Source: Allacma fusca
Taxonomy: Eukaryota > Arthropoda > Collembola > Symphypleona > Sminthuridae
Assembly: GCA_947179485.1 (NCBI GenBank)
Contig: OX359246.1
Location: 38,233,632-38,297,631, forward strand
Length of the DNA: 64,000 nucleotides
Direction: 5' to 3'
The stretch's first letter is position 1. Each line of letters starts with the position of its first letter. This document shows, in pieces, positions 58,401-64,000 of the stretch. Under the pieces are notes generated by a model that ran no database searches, had not been told where the DNA came from, and saw nothing but the letters and a program-made list of their open reading frames with translations. The translations under genes and the position numbers were made by a program.

Positions 58401-61400
58401 CATCGTGACCCTATAATAAGTTGGTATATGTAAATATTTTATCTACTTTTAGTTCAAGATAATTTTTAAACAGTGGTGAAACATATGCTATTAATGCTGT
58501 ATTAAAACAAGGTTTGATGATTATTACCTTAGCTAACAATCGTCGCACAGATTTAACATCACCTTTAATTGCTGCAACATGCAAAGGAGTTTCACCTTTC
58601 TCGTTCCTACGAAACTTAACAGATTTTCGTGCTACACCTGTAATCTTCTTGATATCTGGATCTTCTTCATCCTCAGTCTCGCTATCAGCAGCTATTTCAA
58701 ACATATTAAATACAAATTTTATCCGCGATTAAATAAAAATTAATGACTTAGAATTTAAACAAGCTAACATGACAAATTGTCCAAATCTATGGGCTCATCT
58801 TCAGCATCGTCTAATATATCCTGTGAGTCATCCTCTGGATCATCTTCGCCTTTACAGGACTTCAAAATTTCCACGGCCTTTTTAGCACATATGCCTGTAG
58901 GAATATTATTACATTTTTACTTTTTACTAAAATTGTTGGATTGTTCAATATTATCGACTACAAAACTAAAACTATTGTTTTATTTATTAGATTAACCTGC
59001 AAGTTCCTCGTTCCGAATGAACTTATAGTACTGCGATAGACTCTTGTAACCCAAAGCTTGTTTTTTAGGGAAAGGTTCTGCATACGCAATAGCGGCTCTG
59101 TAGGCAGTAATTACTATTTCTGCTGGCTTTCGTGCCCTTTCTAAACTGTCCGCTATATTTATCTGTGTCCTGAACTCCTAAAAAATGCAGTCGTCACTTT
59201 ACTTGTCGTTGTTAGCATAGATATAATTATATATAATTCACATATTTATATGCTAAGTAATTACTTCTGCTCGGTTCCCTTTTAAAATTTCCATCTCCTT
59301 CTGGAAATTTCGGAGCGCATTTGTATAGTCGCCCTGGTCTTTATAAGTAGCAGCTAAAGAATAATATAATGCGGAGAGGGGTTTTCCACTTAGGCCAGAT
59401 TTTTCAGCGGCCTAAGAAAAATATTAAATTTATTTTCAACCCAACTTGGTATAACATAAATTAATTTCAAAACATATTACAGCTATGGATTCCTTGTAAC
59501 TCCGTATCGCTTCATGGAGATTACCCAAAGTAACGTAATTGTCGCCTTTTAGTTCGTAGTAGCATTTTAGCTGGAAGTAATCCCTCCGATCGGAGGCGTA
59601 GTGATTATCATCGGCCATTAAAATACGAACCCCTGTGGAGAAAATGCTTATTTGGTTACGTCACGATGAATCAGTCTTAGATAGAATTTAATTCAGAATA
59701 ATTTGATCGTTATAACGTATACCTGCGGTTAGGAAAACATCTACTTCTTCTAGTAAATTTTGTGCTGCCTCAGTCTTCTTAATCAATTTTCTTATTCGTT
59801 TCAGTAAGTTTACACCTTTTTCCAAATCATCAAGTAAAAACAGTGCCTGTAAAAAAAATTTGGGTTTTGCTTCCTCAGCTTTTCATCAACAATTTAAATC
59901 ATCTAAACAGTACCTTGGCTTCCAAAATTCGTGATTCATATTCCATGACTTTATTCTGTATAAGTCTTGCAACTTTGACAGCGTCCCTTGCCGCTTGATA
60001 AGCTTCTTTATAATTTTCCAATTTAATTCTGGTCAAATACAAACTAGAATAGCATCGGTGCAAATTGTCTAACAAGCCATGATGTCTTGCCAGAACTATA
60101 GCCTGCAAGCAAAATCATTTTAAAGGCACAGATTTTCAGAAAATCAGTTTTTACGGTTATAAACAATCGGTTACCCTTTCAATCCACATAATAGCGTCTT
60201 TCGAGTTGTCTCTCAGATCGCAAGTAATGCCCAGATTGAGATACGTTCCACATTTCATATCTGCCAATTCCTTCTCTTTAACCAGACGATTGAAACTATA
60301 TTGAACAAAATACTAATTCAAACATCAATTTCGGACTGGACATAAACTATTCCAACAGTTGGCAGTCCAATAATTAGCACTCACTCTTCCTCATGCAAAA
60401 TCTCTCGGGCACGCGTGAATTGTCTTTCCGCATTATCTAATTCTTGCTTCTTCTTTCTGCTCGCATCCGGGTCATTGGAGTCATTCTCAGTATACTTATC
60501 CGCCAATCCTAAGGATATCCTCCCAAGGGTTATATGCGCACGCTGCTCTTCCACCAGATTTTTTTCGTTTTTTGCAATTTCTAAATGAGCATATCAATCA
60601 TTACTAGTACTGTTATATTGACACACCTATATATTTATATCACCATGATGCAATGTCAAACAATAGTTCACAACGACAACTCAACTTCTCTTTTACTTAC
60701 AAGTAGTAGTTTGTTGCTTACAAAAGCTACAACTTACTTAAATAACGCTCTATAAACCGAACCGCCTCCTTTTCTTCCTTCATGTCAATGTAAACTTCTC
60801 CTATATTCCGGTACGCAACCGCTAAACCAATGTTATCATTTTCAAAGTACTTTTTAGTGATTTGGCCTTCTTTCTGCAAAAGCCATAAACAATGTCAAAA
60901 ATATGAAATTAGTAGAGAAATAGTTACGTGATTTGACTTCTGATTATTGCATATAATGCTACAAATCAACAATTTTATTCTAGACACTTAGCAGTATGCA
61001 ATGGTCACTCCGAACTGGAAATCCTTTTCCAGGTAATATTCCTTTCAATACCTTGTGATGCTCAATTGATTCTTCAAAATCTCCACGGAGTCTGTATAAG
61101 TTACCCAACTGGTTGTGAATGCTGGCAACCTCTTTAAAATCCCCTTTACTTTCAGCTTGACGTAATCCTTTTATTAAGTCTGTGGGAATTATACACAAAT
61201 ATATATAATTATATTAGACAAAAATTTGCCACGTAATTATTATTTGTTATATTAATTTTTATTGTAACCACAATGCAAGAACTGATACTTATATGACATG
61301 TTATTGTTAATAGCATTATTCATAATATTCCTCAGATTTAAAACAAAATAATAAATCGATGGTTTTATTATACCCACATTCAATTTCTTCAGCTTCATCC

Positions 61401-61429
61401 AAATCTTTTCGATTTCGTTTCTTCCCCAT
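55403..61429 (-). CDS. TONSL: Tonsoku-like protein (replication-fork repair scaffold)
   Basis: 21 exons, every junction GT/AG with consistent phase: 61429-61378, 61179-61052, 60873-60738, 60580-60385, 60295-60175, 60102-59914, 59846-59723, 59632-59481, 59411-59265, 59177-58997, 58894-58769, 58691-58528, 58410-58174, 58055-57935, 57824-57085, 56945-56722, 56614-56433, 56265-56087, 56001-55858, 55778-55601, 55521-55403. The product is 1,279 residues (human about 1,378). Residues 1-475 hold TPR helices. An acidic linker follows, then three ankyrin repeats at about 550-680 (ETPLHVAA, WIPLHEASNHGH, MTPLHDAASNGH), the part that in human TONSL reads unmethylated H4K20 on new chromatin. Residues 690-938 are a disordered Ser-rich segment, 940-1073 a ubiquitin-like region and 1075-1279 leucine-rich repeats (the part that binds RAD51 in human). 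With MMS22L it acts at stalled forks in the nucleus. Confidence 0.95.
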
Positions 61430-62489
61430 CTTGACAAATTCCCACTTCCTTCTGAAATATAGGACTAGAAGTTGGAAGTTCCAAAATACAACACAAGTCC
61501 AATTTTAATTCTCCAAAACTCTGACAAATTTTAGTCAAAACTTTAAATGTCATGGAATTAATTACGGATCCTTAAAAATGCTGACTGAGGTCGAGTGACG
61601 ATCACGTAACGACGGCTCACTTTAAGAGACTACGAGACTGCTCTGAGGACGTAAGGATGAGTGTGAGCTCTATAAGGCTGAGTGAGGGACGATGGACTAA
61701 TAGGAACAGGAATGCATATGACAACAGAATATGAATTTAGCGCCTCCAGTTTAGCGCCCACATTATGCTAATGAACCCTTGACTTTGCACTAATCGTACT
61801 CATGTGTTTGTTATGGCCACACAATAAATTTAAAAAAATAAAAACGGGTTATATAATATTATAGTAACAGTAACTTGACTATATTCACATTAACCTTGAA
61901 AACACACTGATAATGTGATATGCTTTTAATTCAACCCCTTAAAAATTTTATCATTAGCTATTTGCAGAGATGGTACTGGAGTTGGAGTTGAGAAATAATT
62001 TATAATATTATAATGGCTCTGTCGAAGGCTCGGGCAGTAACCATAAGCTTGCAAAAATATTTTCTCTACGTAATTTAAGTACTTTTAGCGGTGTAAGTCG
62101 GTAAAAAACCCAGGGTATGCAGAGGCAATGGGAATACCACCCTTCATCTCCCTGACACTTCCTGTCGTTCCAAGTAATTTCTCCGTCCACCTTGTTGAAG
62201 GCACCTTATAAAAGATGATAAAACCTACACTAAAATATAATTTTGATGAAAACTTCAAATTAGATTCCTATAGAATATTATACTTATTTACTGTGTAGCA
62301 GTCCAGTGCCAACAATTCATAATGGAGAACAATTATTTTAGAAATAGAGAACTTTTTAATGTGTAATTACAAAGCTATTCAAAACGTAGATGTCGATATT
62401 CCTTGACAAATTGTGTGATCAGGTAATTGTCACAGTTACAGCATCATAGTAAATTCTTGGTATTTACGTAGATATACATACATAAAAAT
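61430..62489. other. Intergenic between TONSL and ABT1
   Basis: It holds the TONSL promoter (a less AT-rich patch around 61570-61700) and the ABT1 3' flank. A 60-codon frame at 62008-62190 (-) has no recognisable domain and is not called. Confidence 0.45.
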
Positions 62490-63605
62490 TCATGTAGATT
62501 CCTTTGGGAAAAAAGATTGGAATAATTTTAATCGACTCTTCGGTATTTCCTTAGTCTTCTTGTGAGACTCCTCCGACTTTTCAAAACTATCATCTTGAGG
62601 CGAAGGACCATCCTCAGCTTCCATTTGAACATTTGTGTCCCAATCCTTGAAGCCACCCTTCTTTAATTTTTTATTTAATCCGACAGATCTGGCGAAGAAG
62701 GAAGTTTCTCTTTTAGCAGCAGCTATTTCAGCTCTCATTTTCTGTTGTCGGCTGATTCTTTCATACGCCAAGCGCTCATTGATATGAACCCATTGTAATC
62801 TGTAAGTTCAAATAAACAGAATTCATTTAGCCTAACTTGGTAGCACACTTACGTCCTAAAAAAAGTATTGATAATAATACATTTTAATCCAAGTATCATA
62901 AATTACAAAACAAAAATGTTAACCACATTTAAAACCAACCGCTTGCATGCATTTCCACTTATTTCAGTTAATTTTCAATCTGGAGCACTTAACTGACAAC
63001 TGTCATAAAATATCCAAAACCGCTTACCCCGGCAAGTACTTGATGTTCCACAAGTAGTCATAATTTTGTTTCTTCTTCTTCCCACCCAAGGGAGTATTAT
63101 TCAATGCTCCAGCTACTTTTTTGGCATGACGTCGTTTTTTAAATTCAATCCAGCCTTCAGTAAACGTTTGGTTTTTCTTCCCTTTCTTTTTATCCGACTC
63201 TGGAAATTAAAATTATTTTTTCATTACCTGGAATAATATTATCACCGCTTCACACATTACAAAATTTGGCTTCAATTATCCGACCAAATAAATAAACAAG
63301 CTCAAATGTTCCTCGCAGCTGTTCCAATTTAAATATTTTTCTTTCTTACTATCCGGCTGAAGAAATGATCTATGGAGGTCTCCAAATTGTCCAAAATACT
63401 CCCGGATCTGAGTTACATTCATTTTGGGTGGGATTGTTGACAAGTAGACGATCCCTGGCTTTGAAACTTTTTTCTTGAGAGTATTACCATTATTTGAAGA
63501 GGATGGTAGCAATTCTTCATTGACGTCCTCCTCCGACGGAACTTCCACCTCTTTTTCCGAATCAGTTTCCACACTACTCATTTTTTGTACAGGCTTTGTT
63601 TTCAT
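62490..63605 (-). CDS. ABT1: Activator of basal transcription 1 / Esf2-like pre-rRNA processing factor
   Basis: Three exons, 63605-63350, 63199-63028 and 62799-62490, with phases 1 and 2, encoding 245 residues (human 272). An acidic N-terminus is followed by the divergent RRM of the ABT1/Esf2 family: KPGIVYLSTIPPKMNVTQIR, EYFGQFGDLHRSFLQPD, then FTEGWIEFKKRRHAKKVAGAL and the signature NYDYLWNIKYLPG. The C-terminal part has LQWVHINERLAYER and RETSFFARSVGLNKKLKKGG, also typical. Yeast Esf2 works in the small-subunit processome, assisting the Dbp8 helicase in 18S rRNA maturation in the nucleolus. Translation might instead start at the second Met (MSSVETDS, 63581). Confidence 0.93.
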
Positions 63606-64000
63606 CTGAGCAAATTAATCTTTAAATACGTATTCACAACAATGAACAAATGATTTACAATAATTTTAGTGCTGATGAGCAAAAAACTGTAGAACAAAAT
63701 TATTTTTGCTTTCACATAACATTGAACGCCTGAGGACTGAGCATAATTCCAATCAAATCAAACTAACACATATGCAAGGCATTACCACGACTTTCGTTGA
63801 AACTGCCGCTTCAATTAAAGATATCTATAAAGCTGCCAGATGCCTACTTTTGGAAGGTCCAAGTTGGCGTACAGCATACAGTCGTGGAATCAATTTAGCA
63901 TACAATTGTATGCTACAGCACACAGCATACAGGTATACATTTAATTCAAGCTAGCATTCAGCATACAACCAATGATTCAAGTTGGCATACAACATACAAC
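63606..64000. repeat. Window end with GCATACA-type repeats
   Basis: From about 63860 the motif GCATACA(A/G) recurs (ACAGCATACAG, TTAGCATACAATT, CAGCATACAACC, TTGGCATACAACATACAAC), including a perfect 18-bp palindrome AGCATACAATTGTATGCT (63897-63914). It may be the edge of a repeat or transposon continuing beyond the window. Confidence 0.5.

Noticed and set aside
1..64000. CRISPR arrays, operons, bacterial promoters, rRNA or tRNA genes
   Set aside because: The window is eukaryotic nuclear DNA; no spaced direct-repeat array of CRISPR type and no tRNA cloverleaf or rRNA sequence was recognised by eye.

Overview
The window reads as nuclear DNA of an arthropod, most likely a springtail (Collembola). 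It is AT-rich, genes carry spliceosomal introns with GT/AG junctions that can be read directly, and the repertoire fits: an isopenicillin-N-synthase-like oxygenase (beta-lactam pathway genes are reported from Collembola), duplicated F-box/leucine-rich genes, a divergent 7TM chemoreceptor-like gene, and genes that look bacterial or phage-derived. The species assignment is inference.

Layout. 0.5-10.5 kb: an intronless IPNS-like gene plus a three-exon F-box gene, followed by a second, decayed copy of the same pair (segmental duplication). 11.2-13.4 kb: five-exon NDUFAF6. 13.4-18.5 kb: intergenic DNA with decayed duplicated sequence, a foldback element and a 5'-truncated non-LTR retrotransposon. 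18.6-19.5 kb: first member of a family of secreted proteins whose main domain resembles the distal tip of phage tail fibres. 20.4-20.9 kb: a hAT-type MITE. 21.1-22.9 kb: an intronless-CDS secreted glycoamylase-like/GH144-type glycoside hydrolase with an intron in its 5'UTR. 23.6-26.5 kb: a decayed hAT element holding a P-superfamily element with a broken THAP domain. 26.5-42.0 kb: three tandem 5,169-bp units, apparently identical, each with one tail-fibre-tip-like gene and one hAT MITE. 42.5-43.5 kb: a fifth, frameshifted family member with another hAT MITE 15 bp upstream of its start codon. 44.9-46.4 kb: chemoreceptor-like gene. 47.3-49.4 kb: remnant of a Ty3/gypsy element. 49.5-53.3 kb: three hAT-type elements, one nested in another and one carrying a 39-bp minisatellite. 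53.9-63.6 kb: a conserved housekeeping block: NAXE (+), TONSL (-, 21 exons) and ABT1/ESF2 (-).

The conserved genes (complex I assembly, NAD(P)HX repair, replication-fork repair, ribosome biogenesis) flank an accessory interval of about 18-44 kb built from apparently acquired secreted proteins, recent tandem amplification and dense DNA transposons. The best candidate for something undescribed is the secreted phage-tail-fibre-tip-like family: a signal-peptide exon, a short helical exon and a tip-domain exon, all joined by phase-1 introns, five loci in 25 kb with a shared TATA-type promoter. Introns were placed by eye from splice signals and phase. No homology search, transcript or read-depth data were available.
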